DNA of 64,000 nucleotides. It comes from Rosellinia necatrix. Its lineage: Eukaryota > Ascomycota > Sordariomycetes > Xylariales > Xylariaceae. Of this stretch, positions 1 through 13,590 are shown one piece after another (the first letter of the stretch is position 1; every line of letters begins with the position of its first letter). The notes beneath the pieces are model-generated. The model ran no database searches, was not told where the DNA came from, and was given only the letters and a program-made list of their open reading frames with translations. The stretch covers positions 1,240,001 to 1,304,000 of the forward strand of contig JAGYVD010000004.1 of the NCBI GenBank assembly GCA_021209875.1, in the 5' to 3' direction. The translations under genes were made by a program, and so were the position numbers.

Positions 1-3000
1 ACTAATATAATAAAAATTTAAACTAAAAACTTATATTAATATTATTTATAAAAATCTATTAATAAAAATAAATAATTTTATATATATTAAGTTTAATAAT
101 ATAAAAATTAAACTTTGCTTAAAATTATTTATTTATTATTAGATTTTTAGTTTAAGTTTTAATATTATTTAAAGCTAGATTAATTTTTTAAACAGCTACT
201 AATAAATTATATAAAACCTTTAGTTAATATATACTGCTAATATAAGCTTTTTAGCCCGTTATAAAACATAGTTTTAAACAGTCTCTATTATATAAAAATT
301 AACTTAAGCTAATTATTTATTTTATCTTTCTTATATTAAAATAATATTTTTTTATATAATAATACAATTTAGCGGCTATTAAATTTAATAAAATGTTTTA
401 ATTAAAATATTTTTTTTTTTTTATAAAAGTCAGCTTATTTTAACTTATATTTTTTTTTAAAAAGTTTAATATAATAAAGCTAAATATATTGTTTATTTAT
501 AAGCTAGTAATAATAAAATTTTTAGTTGTTTTATTATATATAATAAATATAAGTTATATATAAATATAAATATATTTAATTATTTTTAATAATATTAATA
601 ATAAGTTTTAAATTAATACAGCTTTAATTTTATTAGTTTATATAGCAGTTATATAATTTTTAAAATTATTTTTTAAAATATTTTAGGTTAAATTTACTAA
701 ATAATTATATAAAATCTTTTTTACAAGGTTATTTTTAAATTATATATATATTTATATAATATTTTAAAGTTTGCTTAAAATAGTATAGTTATAAATTAGT
801 AAAAATTTAAATATTAGGAGCAGTTTTTAGTTTATTTGCTAAATAATTAAAGATTATATAAGTATTGTTTTTTTTAGCGTTATTATATTTTTATATAACA
901 AGTTTTAATTTTTAATATAATTAAGTTGTTTTTTTTTATTTTTATATAAGTCTGGACTAAACAATTCAGGTTTTGCTATATTTAAATTTAATATATTTAA
1001 TAAATGCAAATATTTTTATATAATAAAGTTGTTAATTTTAATTATGTTTAATTTTTAAATAATATTTTAATATAATAATTATATTATTTTTTAATACTTT
1101 ATTATTAAAATATATATTTGTTGTTTTTTACTATTATAAAAATATTATTTAGTTTTTATATAAATATAGCTTATATATTAACATTTATAATAGCGTTTTA
1201 TTTTAGTTTATTATATTTTTATATAATAAATATTTAAACAGTTTAAAATATTTTCTCTTTATTAATTTATTATTTATTTATTTTACGATAATATAATTTT
1301 ATTTAAAAATATTAAAATTATATAAAGCTCTTAATTAAATTAACAACTATATTAGATTTTTAATTAATTAAATTTTATACAGCTTTTATTAACTTTTTTT
1401 TTTTATAGTAAAACTTTATTTTTAAAAATAATAAAAGTATATTATATATAATTAAGCTATTATTTTTATTAATTATATAATTAATTTTAATTTTAGCCTG
1501 TTTTTACGTAATATTTTTATAGCTTTTTTATTGCTTTTGTTTTTATATAATATTTAATAAAAAGGTAAATTTTAGTTAATTTTAAAATATGTTTTAAATA
1601 TTAATAAAGTAAATATTAATCTGTTTAAACCTGCAGTATTATTTAAAGGTTTAATTACTATTTATAAAACTAATTTTATTTTACATAATGTTTAATTTTT
1701 GTTTTTAATATATTATATATATAATAAAATAGTTTATATATTTGTTTAATTTTATTTATTATTTAATAAGCTTTAATAAATATTATATAATATTATATAT
1801 TAATTATTTTAATTTAATTACAAAATTTTTTAATAAAAATTTATATTTAAATTATATATAATATAGTCGGCAAGATTTTAATATATATTAATTTAGTATT
1901 TATATAATGTTTTTAAATATTATATATAAATATAAATCTTAAAAATGTTGCAGCTTAAAATAATGTTATAGTATTAATAATATAAAATATTTATTTATTG
2001 TTTATTTATATAATATTAATTATAATTTTATAATTAAAATTATAGTTATTTTTAATTAAAAATTTAAAACGTTTTAATATTTAATTATATAACTAGTTAT
2101 AATAATAAAACTTTTGGATTTTTTAAAATTAAATAGTTTATATTATATTTTATATAATTTAATAGCTTATATAGTTTTTTATATAAAAATATTTAAAGCA
2201 GCAGTATAAACGCTTTAGTTTTATTTTAATAAAATATATTTTAGCTTTTAAAAGCTTATATTAAAAATAAATATTTTATTTATATATAATAAATATAAAT
2301 TTTGTTTTATTATATAATAACGTTTTTATATGGTTAAAATAAGCTTATAAATAGTTTATATTTTTAAAAAAAATAAAAACAGTATTAAAATATTTAAAAG
2401 ATAATATATTATTATATTAAAAACGTTTTTTATTTTAATTATTTTAATTAATATAATAGTTTTTTGCTTTTAAATTATATAAAAATAGTTTTTTTATTTA
2501 TTTAGCTTATATATAAAAGTTTATATAAATATATATTTTTAGTTATGTTTTACTTATTATTAAATAATTAAAAGCATTTATATTTTATAGTTTATTTTGA
2601 TATTTTATGTAATATTAATTATTTAATATAAATTAATTAAATAAAATATTTATTTTTAATTTTAAATATTTTTTTTATTATATAATATATAAAGATACTA
2701 TTTATTAAAAATTAAGTTAATTATATGTTCTATTTAAAGTTAGTTTTTTTATTATTATTTAAATCTGGCTTAAAATATTTTTTATGTTTTATAAAATATA
2801 TTAAAAGATTATTAAGCTATAAAAAATAATTAAAAATTATTTTATATAAATTAAAATATATGTTTTTACCCGGGCTTTTTTAAATATATAATTTATTAAT
2901 TAACAGCTTGTTTTTTATATATAAAATATTTTTATTTATATAAACGTTATAATTAAACTGTTTTTAAGTTATAAAAGTTTTATTATATATTAAGCTAGCT

Positions 3001-5146
3001 TAAAAGTTTATATATATTTTAAATTAAAAAGCTTTTATATAATTGTTTAATTATATTTTTGTTAATAAAATAAACGTTATTTATTTTTATATAAAATATT
3101 TTATTTTATTTTTATTTATAATTTATAAACATATTTTTAAAGCGGCAAAAAGCTTTTATATATAAGTTTTAAAATATAAAACCTGTTATTAATTTTAATA
3201 TATTTTAGTATTTTTATATAATAATTATATTTAGCTAGACTTTATTTTAATAATTTGTTTTAAAACTTATTATATTTTAGCTAGCTTAATAATTATTAGA
3301 TTTAATATTTTATATATAATTAAATTTAAATTGTTTTGTTTTATTTATATTAAAATAATATTAATTTAAAAGTTTAATATTAGCTATAGTTTATATTTAT
3401 ATTAAAATAAATGTTTATTATATAATAAATTTTATTATAAATTTTATTTAGTTTAATATCATATATATAAAAATTTTAGCTGGACTTTTAATATAATTAA
3501 AAATATAACGTAATACTAGTTTTTATTATTTTAAATTATTAATATAAGCTAATAAACAGCTGTATTTTATTATATAATAAATTATATAGCTTGTTAAAAT
3601 AGTTTTTTTTTTTTACGTTTTTAAAAATAACATATTTATTAAAAATATCTTTTGTTTTATATGTTTTAAAAAAAATAAATTAAAAATATATTTGTTATAA
3701 TTAAATTAAATGTTATATATATATATAATAATTATTTAAAATTTATAAAAATAATATATAATAAAATATTTATAAATTAATTAAAAGTTTAGTTTATATT
3801 TTATAAATATTATATGCCTGTTTATTAAATTTAAAATATATTTATATTTAATTATTAATTATATAAATAATTTATTAGTTTTTTTTTAAAGTTTAAAATA
3901 TATATTTAATATTAGTTTTAGTTATAATATATTAAGTAATATTTTAAGCTATAAAATGTTTATATTATTTATATTTATATAAAACTATTAACTTAAAATA
4001 AACAAATTAAATATTTATATAAATATTAATACAAATATAAACAAAAAACGTTGTAGTTTATTTAATATATATTATTTTATATAATTTATATAAGTTTAAT
4101 TATTTATATAAAGCTGTTATTGCTGCTAAATCATATGTTTTTTTGCTTAATATATTAAGCAGTTTTTATTAAATCAGCGTATAAAATTAATTTTATATTT
4201 TATATATTTATAGTTTAAAGTTTTTATATATAACTTTTATAACAGCTAGCCGGTTATATTTAAATATTTATATTTTAAAATATAGCAGGCTGTTTATATA
4301 TTAAATATAATTAAAATTATAGTTATAATATCAAGTTTTTATTTTTAATATTATATATTAACAGCATTTTATATAATATGTTTATTAATTTTATAGTTTA
4401 TTACGATTTTATTATATTATTTAATATTATTACGTGTAATAAAAGGTTTTTTATTATGCGATTATTTTAAAATTATCGTTAAAATATATTAAAAATAAAT
4501 AAACAAATATTAATAATAAATTAATAAGCAAGTTTTAAAAGTTTATTAATATATTATTTAGCTTTTATATAATAAATAGTTTTATATAATTATATATTAT
4601 TATTTTTAATATTTAATTTTTATATTATAATTTTTAAATATAATAAAACATATAAAAATATAAATATTTAAAATTAATTTTTTTAAGCTTTTATTATATA
4701 AAAATAATTTGTTTATATAAAATAAAATTTTAAAACATAATATAAAAACTTGTTCAGGTTTATTAAACTTTAAGCACGCTTTGTTTTTATTTTTGCTAAT
4801 TTATAGTTATGTTCTGCAACTACTAATTAATATTAAATAAGCTTTATATATATAATATATATATTATTTACACGTAAAACAGAATATAACTTTTTGTTAT
4901 ATAATGTTTATTATGCTTAATAATTTTTTTATTTAAATAACTATTATATATAGCATTAAGTTAGGTTTTATATAAAAATTCTGCTACTATATAACTTATT
5001 AAAATAACAGCAATAATAGAGCCTGTTTTACGTATAAAGCATACACGCTATATATATATACATAATATATCCGCCATATGTTTATATAACACATATGCAA
5101 GTATAACAGCTATAAATAACTATGACTAATTGCCATAGTTTTAACA
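1..5146 (-). mobile_element. L3-2: partial Ty1/Copia retrotransposon, 5' part, RIPed
   Basis: This is a second copy of family L3 lying on the minus strand. Its 5' LTR is at 4831-5146 and the internal part runs leftwards off the window start. It is identified by homology to the complete copy L3-1: the sequence just inside the LTR (GCAGAACATAA at about 4810-4821) matches 42040-42050. The integrase C-terminal landmark (ACTGCAGGTTTAAA) at about 1628-1641 mirrors 45218-45231 at the expected distance. The window starts within the reverse-transcriptase part, so RNase H and the 3' LTR are not seen. All frames are closed by RIP-type stops. It is inserted in R4-1: the R4 sequence 38110-38210 matches, in reverse, the DNA right of 5147, and homology stops at the LTR edge. 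The TSD cannot be tested because the far end is outside. Confidence 0.75.
4831..5146 (-). repeat. L3 LTR (5' LTR of L3-2), 316 bp
   Basis: Read on the minus strand it begins TGTTAAAACTATGGCAATTA and ends ...TTATTTAATA, where RIP has turned the terminal CA to TA. It matches the L3-1 LTR at 48910-49223 along its whole length, including the conserved GTAAAACAG...TTGCTGTTATTTTAATAAG core. It is less mutated than the right-hand copy in its U3 start. Confidence 0.8.
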
Positions 5147-7548
5147 AAAATGCTATATAATAAATAAAATAATATATATTAATAAAAAATAAAAACTTTA
5201 ATAAATAAATAAAAAAGCTTTATATAAAAAGTTTTATATATAATATATTATATATTAAAAAAAAAAGGAGTAAATAAATAATTATTATTATATATGTTAA
5301 ACAAAATAAACTGAATAAACAACTTAAATAAACAGGTTAAATATGCTTATTATAAGTTATAAACTATAAGTAGTAATATTTATATATTAATAGTTAGTAT
5401 AATATTTACCTGTTGTTAATTGCCTGTTATTTCTGCTGTAGGTTTTATTTTTTTAACAGATTTAAGACGTATTTTTTTAAAAATAACTAGCTTTTTTTTA
5501 TTAAAAGCTTTTATTAGTTCAGCAGCGTTTTATATAAATAATATTTTAAAATATTTTTTATTATATAAAGCTTTATATTTTTTATTAAATAAAATATTTT
5601 AATATTAAATATCTGCTGCTTTTATTAATCTGTTAAACTAATATAGTTTTAATTTTATAAAAAATAAATTTATTTAATATATATATACTTAAAACGTTTT
5701 TTTAAGTTAAAAAGTTTAGTTCTAGCAGCGCTAAAATAAATATATTATAAATATAATTTAATATATATATTAATATTTAAAAAATTTAATTTATATGCTA
5801 GCTTATTTATTTTTATAATATAATAAATAATTTTATTTATTATTATAACTATTTTATAAAAGTTTTTAAACAAATAATATTTTTATATAAACATAAAAAG
5901 TTTTTTATTTTTTAAAATTAAATTATATTATTTTTAATATTATAACAGATTTTTATATTAACTGCTGTAAATTAAAACGCTGTTTTTATAGTTTTTAATA
6001 TAATTAGCAGTAAAATTAAAATTAATTAATTTATAAAATATTTTTATAATTAATAAAAACTTTATAATTTAAACGTTAATATTATTTTATTAAAACTTTT
6101 TTATTATTATTAATTAAACGTTATAAAATTATATTATAATATTAAAATAATATTTATTTATAACGTTTTAAAAATATAATCTAATAATAAATAATAATTT
6201 TAATATTTTAATTATATTTTTGTTTTAATAATTAATTTAAAAATAATAACTTGTAATTATTTTTAACAAAATATTTATTTTAATTTATAAAGTTTGCTAA
6301 AATTTAAATATAAACTTTAAATTTTTATTTAAAATAATTTTATTAATATATTTTAATTATATAATAATAATATAAATATAAAACTTCTGTTTATTTTTAG
6401 CTTTATATATAACGTTTTTAAATATTAATAGTGTTTTTTAAAAATTATAAATAACTAGTATAAAAACGTTATAAGCTATATAACTTTTATTTTTTAAAAG
6501 TATTTATGTTTAAAACTTTTAATAAACTAATAATAAAATCTATTATAATAATATAATATAACTATAATAGTTTTATAATAAGCTTTAATTTTTTAATAGT
6601 TTTTATTAATTAATTATATATTTAAAACATTAAAAACAGTATTAAATATATTTAAAATTTATTTTAAAAGCTTATAAACAATAAATTTTTATTGTTTATA
6701 ATATATTTTTAAAAACTAAAATAATATTTTTATTATATATTATTTATAATAAGTATTATTAATAATTAGCTAGAATATATAATTTTATTTTGCTTTAAAT
6801 ATTTATTATATAAAATAATTCGTTTTAAATTTTATATAAAAATAAACTAATAGCCGGCTATAATAAAAACTAATTTTTTAAATAATTATATATTTACTGC
6901 AGCTATTTTTTGCGCTGTTTATTTATTTTTTTTATTATTTTAGCAAAACAGAGGTTTTTTTTATAGTTTTAAAAAAGCTTTTTTTTTTAAATATTGTTTA
7001 TTTTAATTTCTATAGCTATAATATAACCGAAGTTTTTAATAATATTTTTAAAAGTTTTTTAGTTTTTATTATTTTAAATAATAGTATTATTAACATTATA
7101 AGCTGTTAGTAATTTTAAAAAAACGTTTAATATTAGATTAAATCGACTTAATATATAGCAAATATTTAATTAAAATTAAAATAAATATATAAACGTTATT
7201 ACTAATTTAATATTTAGCTTTAAAATATTAACTAATTTTAAACTTGTTTATTTTATAATATTTTATATAATAAAATAGTTTATTAATATTATTATTAATA
7301 ATATATAAAATTGTATTTATGTTTATAATTAATAATATGTTTAAACTAAAACAGATATTTTAATATAATAAATTAATAAGTTGTTTTTATTGCGTAAAAG
7401 TTTTATTTAAAAATAAAATAAGTTTAATATTATTAACAAAGATTTTTTTATTATTTTATATAAAGCTTAAATAAAAAGCTATTATTTTATATTTTTGTTT
7501 TTAAAAAGTATTAAGCTTCATAAGAAACTGTTTTTTATAGTTTTAATG

Positions 7549-7751
7549 TGAGAGGTGCACCATGGGGGTGTAAAGTGTGTATTATAAAAAGATGAAGGAC
7601 TAGCAAATCTAGGCTAGCTAAAGTTTTACCTAGGTGTGGGCTAGGGCCCACATACATGGGGCTAGGCCCAATTAGGTCGTGCCTGTGGCCACGGGCCACA
7701 GCACCCCACACGAGGGGCTTATGTAAGCGCTCCCTCTACGCGCGCGTATCA
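7549..7751 (+). repeat. Solo L2-family LTR with TSD TAATG
   Basis: 203 bp from TGAGAGGTGCACC to GCGCGTATCA, with TAATG directly repeated at 7544-7548 and 7752-7756. It is far less RIPed than the surrounding R4-1 sequence. There is no internal region, so it is a solo LTR left by LTR-LTR recombination. The TATA region here reads CTTATGTAAGCG, a variant of the family palindrome. Confidence 0.9.
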
Positions 7752-10621
7752 TAATGTTTAAAATAGCTTATATTTATAAGCTAGTTTTAAATAATTTTAA
7801 AGCTTTAAATTTTTAAATTAATTAATGTAAATATAATTTTTGCTGATTATTATTATTGCGCTAAAAATATTTTAAAAATAGTTTTTACGGTTTGAACTTT
7901 GGCTAAAAGTTTTATTTTTTTTTTTTACAATAATAAAAGCTTTTATTAATACTATAAAATAAATTTCTTTAAAGATCTTATGGTTTTAATATATACTTTT
8001 AGATTTATAAAATTATAAATAGTTTAAGTTTATAAATAGTTTTAATTTAATTATTTATAATTATAAAACTAAAGCTGTTTATTCAAAACTTTAATAATTT
8101 TACTGCAGAATATATTATAAAAACTTTATTAGTTTTAAACTAAAGTTAACATTATTAAATATTTAAAAAAAAATTTTATATACTTAGAATATTTATTAAT
8201 AGTTTTAAAAATATAAATATATTATTAATATATCTGGCTATAAATCAGCTGTATAATATAAAAACATTATTTATAAATTATTATATATAACTTAAGCTAT
8301 TTTTAAATTTTATTAATATAATTTTAAATACATAAAAGCTTTTTAAAAAATAACAATTATTTTGTTTTAATAGCGTAACTATATTAATAATTAATAAAAA
8401 TTTTAAAACAGTTAATTATTATTATATATTAGCATTTTTGGTTTAGTTATAATAATTTTTATATTAGTAATCAATAAACATTACATATAATAATTTTATT
8501 TAACGCATAAAAATCTATTATTATTTAGGTTTTTTTATTATTTATATAACGCTATATAATAAATATCAGGCATTTAAATAATATCGGTTGTTTGATAAAA
8601 GTAAGTTTACGGTTTTAATATATAAATTTAAACTATTTATTTATAATTTTTAATTATTAATTTTTAATATATATAGCTTTGCTATATTAGAAATTTAATT
8701 TTATTATTTATCTATTAAATTGATTTATATTATATTATTTTATTTATTTTAATAATATTTTTTGTCAGCCAGATTTTATGTTTTTTTAAAAATATTTTTA
8801 ATTTTATTACAAATATATTATTTAAAACATATATATATACCCTGTTTTTAGTTTTTATATAAAATATTAACTTAAGCTTTTAAGCTTTAAAAATAACTTT
8901 TAAATATATTAAACTTAATATGTTTTATTATATTTTAAATATAATTATAAAAATATTTAATTGCTTTAAATAAAATAAAAGCTTTTAAATATATTAAACT
9001 TTTATAATATATAAAATTATTTATAAACTTTTTGGTCTTAATATAACAGCTAATAAGTTTATTTTTTTTATATAATATATATATAATTATTATTTTAATA
9101 ATTTAATATTATATTTATTAACGTTTTTATTATATAATAATATTTTAATAAATTTAATTAATAAAAAAATAGCTTTTAAGCTTATAAAAATATTATTGCT
9201 TTTAATGCTTTTATAATTATTAATATAAATATATAATTTTAATAAAAACTCTTGTTATTTTATCGCTGAAAATTAATATAAATAATTAACATTATAATTA
9301 TAATATATAATAATATTATAATATTAATTAATATTATAACGCGTTGTTTTATTAATTATTTTTAATATTAATTTTTATAAATATAATAATATTTTTATAG
9401 CTTTTAAATATAATTAATTTTTATAAAAATTAATAATAGTTTTATTTATATTTATAAAATTTATTTTTAGTTTTAAGTTTAATTTTAATTTTTTTAATTT
9501 AAGTTTTAATTTAAAAACCTTTAGTTTAAATATATAGTTTATTTTTTCGGCAATTTATAACTAAAATTAAGTTTTTTCTATAAAAATAATTAAACCTCCG
9601 ACTTTATTTATTATTATTAGTAATTTAAACTATATTTTTTTATATATAATATAAATTAGTTTAGCTAGTTTTATTTTATTATTATTATAAAACAGCTAAT
9701 ATTAAAATATATTATAATAATTTTATTTATATTATTAATTATAACCTAGAATTATAAATATATATATATTATTAAATATTGTTTTATATTATATAAAATA
9801 TTATTTAATCTTATATATATTATATTAAATATATTATTAATTAAAAATATTTCTGTTTTATTAAGCTTTAACTAATTATTTTTAATAATTATAATAATAG
9901 TTTTTATATAATATATTATTTTTAATTATATAAATAAAAAAACAGTTTTATTTAAAAATTATATATTATCATAATAATATTATATAACGTTAAGCTTTTT
10001 TATTAAATATTTAATAAATTTATGTTAAAAAATTAAATAAATAATATTATTTTTTTAGTTTTTTATTAAAATATTTAATAAAAGTTCTTTTTTTTTTTTT
10101 TATTACAACATATTTATGTTGTAATAAGTTTTATTTCTCAGCTTTTAATTAATTGTTATTAATAAATAATAATATTTTATTATTAATACTAACGTAACTT
10201 TTTTAAAACCTTTTATAATTAAACTTATTTATAAAATATTTGTTTAAATAATTTTATATTTAATAATAAATTTTATGTTTTTATTTATTATAATTTTTCT
10301 ATGTTTTTATATATAACATAACATTATATCTTTAATATATAGCTTTTATTTTTAAAATTATTATATAAAAAATTCTCTTATATATTTAAAATTTATTATA
10401 TTTTATATATTATTATAGTTTTAAAAATGTTTTTAGTTTTTATAAATTTTTTTAGTTTTTTAATTTTGCTACGTTATAAATTTGCTGTTTTATTAATTTT
10501 TTTTAATTAAAAAAATATTATTTATTAATTTTGTCCTAATAAAATAATAGTTTTAATATTAAAAAAATAAAGAAATTATAAAACAAAAAAAAAAAAATTT
10601 TTTTATATAATAATATAATAA

Positions 10622-10654
<33 letters not shown>

Positions 10655-12296
10655 TTTTAATATAATTAAAAACTAGTTTAAACTAATAAATACTGTTAGT
10701 TTTTATATAGCTGTTATAAATTTAAATAAAACTAGTTTTATATATAATTATAAAACTATATATTTAAAATAAAACTTAAGTTTTAATAGCTTATATTTAA
10801 ATTAATATTTTTATAATATTAGCTGTTAAATAAAAATAAATAAACATTTATTTAATAACAGTTATAATATTTTTATAATATTTTATTTTAAGTTTATTTA
10901 GTATATATTTAAAACTAAAGCTTATTATTGCTTTAATAAAATTATTTAATATATTTATATATTAAAGCTAAACGTTATTTTAAAATAACTAAAAAAATTA
11001 TTTTATAATATTTTTGCTTTAATAAAGTTTAAAATATTTTATTTTATTAACGCTATAAAAAATAAACATTTTTTAATAAATATTTTTTAATTATAATATA
11101 ATCGCTTATATTAAAATGTTTAATAAATTAAAATAAAAATATTTAATTAAATAAATTTTTATATTTAACTACTATTTAATATAAAAACTAAACGTTTAAA
11201 AATAATATTAAATATTTTAAATATATTATTTATTATATTTTTAACGTTATTATTTTATATAAAAAGCTGTATTATTATAACTATTTTTATTATATAACGC
11301 TAAAACTTTTATTAAATAATGTTTAAAAAACAGGTTTAAAAATAAAAAAATAAATATAATAGTAATAACAGGTCGGATAATAAAAATAATAAAAATATAA
11401 ACAAAAAAAATCTGTTTTTTAAGCTTTATAATATTATATTTTTAATATTTTTAACATAAAAATAGTTTTAATTTTAATATTTAAAAAATACGTTTAAATA
11501 AATTTGTTTAAACAATAAAATAAAAAGTTTATATATAATTATTTTTAATAAAATAAGCTTGTTAATTTTATTTATAGCTTGTTAAATATTATATATATTA
11601 ATTATTTATTTTTTAAATATAGCTTAAATTAAATATTTTTAAATTTTATTATATTTTCTTTTTTAAAAAAGTATTAAAAGTTTTAAAACTTATTAAGTTC
11701 AAAATTAAAATTTAAAATTTTAGTAAATAATAATTAGTTTATTTTTAAATTTAAAGTATTATATAATTATTTTTAAAAAGCAGCTATTTAACAGTAAAAA
11801 TAATATTCTGCTAATTTTAATAAATTTATAACATTAAAAAGCTTTTTAACGAAAACTATTAATAAAAACAAAACTATAAAAAAAATAAGCTGTGATTGCA
11901 ACAAAATAAAAACAGATGTTATAAAGAAAAATATTTTTAAATTATACGTGATTTTTAAATTATATATTTATATTTAAATTATAAAGTTTTACTAAAAGTT
12001 TTATAAATAACGCGTTAAAATTAATAATTATAAAATTTATTAATAATAAACTATAAAAGTTTAATAATAATATAATAACTTAAAAAAAAAAAAAGTTAAA
12101 GCTTGTCGGAATGAAAAAAATAAATATTTTAACACACAAAAAAAAAAAAAGCAGCTAAAAATCAAGCTTAACAAACAAAACGTATTTTTAACTAAATTAA
12201 ACAGAATATATTTAAAAAAAAGTAAATCTACCGAAAAGCTAACCGTTTTATATATAAAAAAAAAAAGAAAATTAACCGAAGTTGCTAGCTATTATA

Positions 12297-12483
12297 TAAT
12301 AGGCATTAAATAGTTAAAAAAAAGATAAAAAATCTATTTATTTATCTATTTTTTAAACTAATTAATATATAATAATTTTTAGAAGCTTTTCGAAAAAAAA
12401 GCTTTACTAAAGAAAGCTTCTAAAAGAAAGGCTTCCTAAAAGAAGGTTTTCCGAAGAAAAGGTTCCGCCAGGATAGCTTCACA
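12297..12483 (-). repeat. R4 LTR (5' LTR of R4-1), 187 bp
   Basis: Read on the minus strand it starts TGTGAAGCTATCC and ends ...TGCCTATTA, matching R4-2 LTRs of 187 and 188 bp. It contains four or so imperfect AAGCTT-bearing hairpin units (GAAGCTTTTC, AAAGCTTTAC, GAAAGCTTC, GGCTTCC). It is one of the better preserved LTRs of the family. Confidence 0.85.
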
Positions 12484-13335
12484 TTTTTATTTCTGGTTAT
12501 AAACTATGCTAATCTTAGTATTTTTTAATAAGTTTTTTATTATATTATAGGTGTTTTTCTGTTATCTATTAATTAAATTTATAACCTTATTTTTTTTATT
12601 TAATAAAATAATTTAAACTATTTTACTTACGGTTAAATTTATGCTTTAAAATAATTTTTATTTTATAAATCTTTTTTTTGCCGGAGTTTTATTTAATTTT
12701 TATTAAACTAGGAGATAAAACTTCTTTTTAAATAAATCGTGTTTTTTTAAAGTTGCATATAAATATTTTATAAAAATAATTAAATAAATACAGAATTTTT
12801 AAAAAATTTAATTTATAAGCTAAGTTTTTAATTTGTTGTTTAATTATTTAAAGTCTAGATTTTTATTATAAATATTTTTAAAATGTTAGTTAAATAAATA
12901 ATATTTTTTATATAAGCGTAAATAAATTTGATTTTTTTTAAATTTTAGCAAGCAACATTTAATATTATAATGTTATTTTATAATAGCTTAAGTAAAATAT
13001 ATAAAATATTTATAAAAATACTTATAAAAAAACATATTTTAGTCAATTTCAAATTTTTTAAAGTTTATTAATATTTTAAAATATTAAATAGTTTAAATTT
13101 AAACAATAGTTTATAAAAATAAAATATATAGTTTTATTATTTATAGCATGTAAATTTTATTATAAAAAATATAATATTATATTATTATTTTAACTGTTTA
13201 ATTTTTATGCTTTAAAAAACTATCTGCTTTAAAATAATATATAGCTGTTATTATTAATTTAATACTTAAAATTTTGTAAATATTTTGCTAAAATTTAAAT
13301 ATAAATTTTTAGTTTTAATTAAAAATAATCCTTTT

Positions 13336-13578
13336 TGTTGCACCAGTCACAAATAAGAAGTTAAGGCTTTAGCAATAAGTGATGTATTATATAAAAAATC
13401 TACTGATAAAAAAAAAAAAAGTAAGTAGAAGGAATTAGCCTACTAGAATTCTGGCAAGTGTAAATATATAAAGTAGGTCCAGTTTATGCGCTACAGCTGG
13501 TCTGTGCGCACCAGTTAGCAACAAGTGTACAAATACTAGTTTATGCTATATATATTAGCTAACTAGTTATTTATAACT
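13336..13578 (-). repeat. G-A 3' LTR, 243 bp
   Basis: On the plus strand it starts TGTTGCACCAGTCA and ends TTTATAACT; in sense it is AGTTATAAA...TGCAACA. It is 2 bp longer than its partner 19656-19896 and RIPed at different sites, the partner keeping a cleaner U3. Confidence 0.9.
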
Positions 13579-13590
13579 ACCCCCCCCTCT
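13579..13590 (-). promoter_or_regulatory. Polypurine tract of G-A
   Basis: On the sense (minus) strand, AGAGGGGGGGGT lies directly before the 3' LTR, the expected place of the plus-strand primer. The eight consecutive G escaped RIP. In G-B the same tract (about 57703-57714) has become a run of A, consistent with G-to-A RIP. Confidence 0.75.

Larger units (their letters stand above)
5147..12483 (-). mobile_element. R4-1: partial Ty3/Gypsy chromovirus, RIPed
   Basis: This is a minus-strand copy of family R4 (full copy: 30942-41744). Its 5' LTR is 12297-12483. Gag-pol sequence then runs leftwards in the same order and spacing as R4-2: the poly-A landmark at about 10080 mirrors 33420, the RNase H/integrase junction at about 7140 mirrors 36170, and the chromodomain at about 5480-5650 mirrors 37685-37850. 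It is cut at 5146/5147 by L3-2, so its 3' third is outside the window. A solo L2 LTR (7549-7751) is inserted in its integrase region. The open frames at 5420-5602 on the plus strand are antisense shadows. Its right edge abuts L2-A at 12484, which implies insertion into L2-A. No complete ORF remains. Confidence 0.75.

Noticed and set aside
5420..5602. 60-residue plus-strand ORF
   Set aside because: It is antisense to the chromodomain/C-terminal tail of R4-1 pol; low-complexity F/L/I content from RIPed DNA.
10618..10652. TA-dinucleotide run as origin or promoter
   Set aside because: Simple (TA)n repeat, expected in RIPed DNA; nothing else supports a function.
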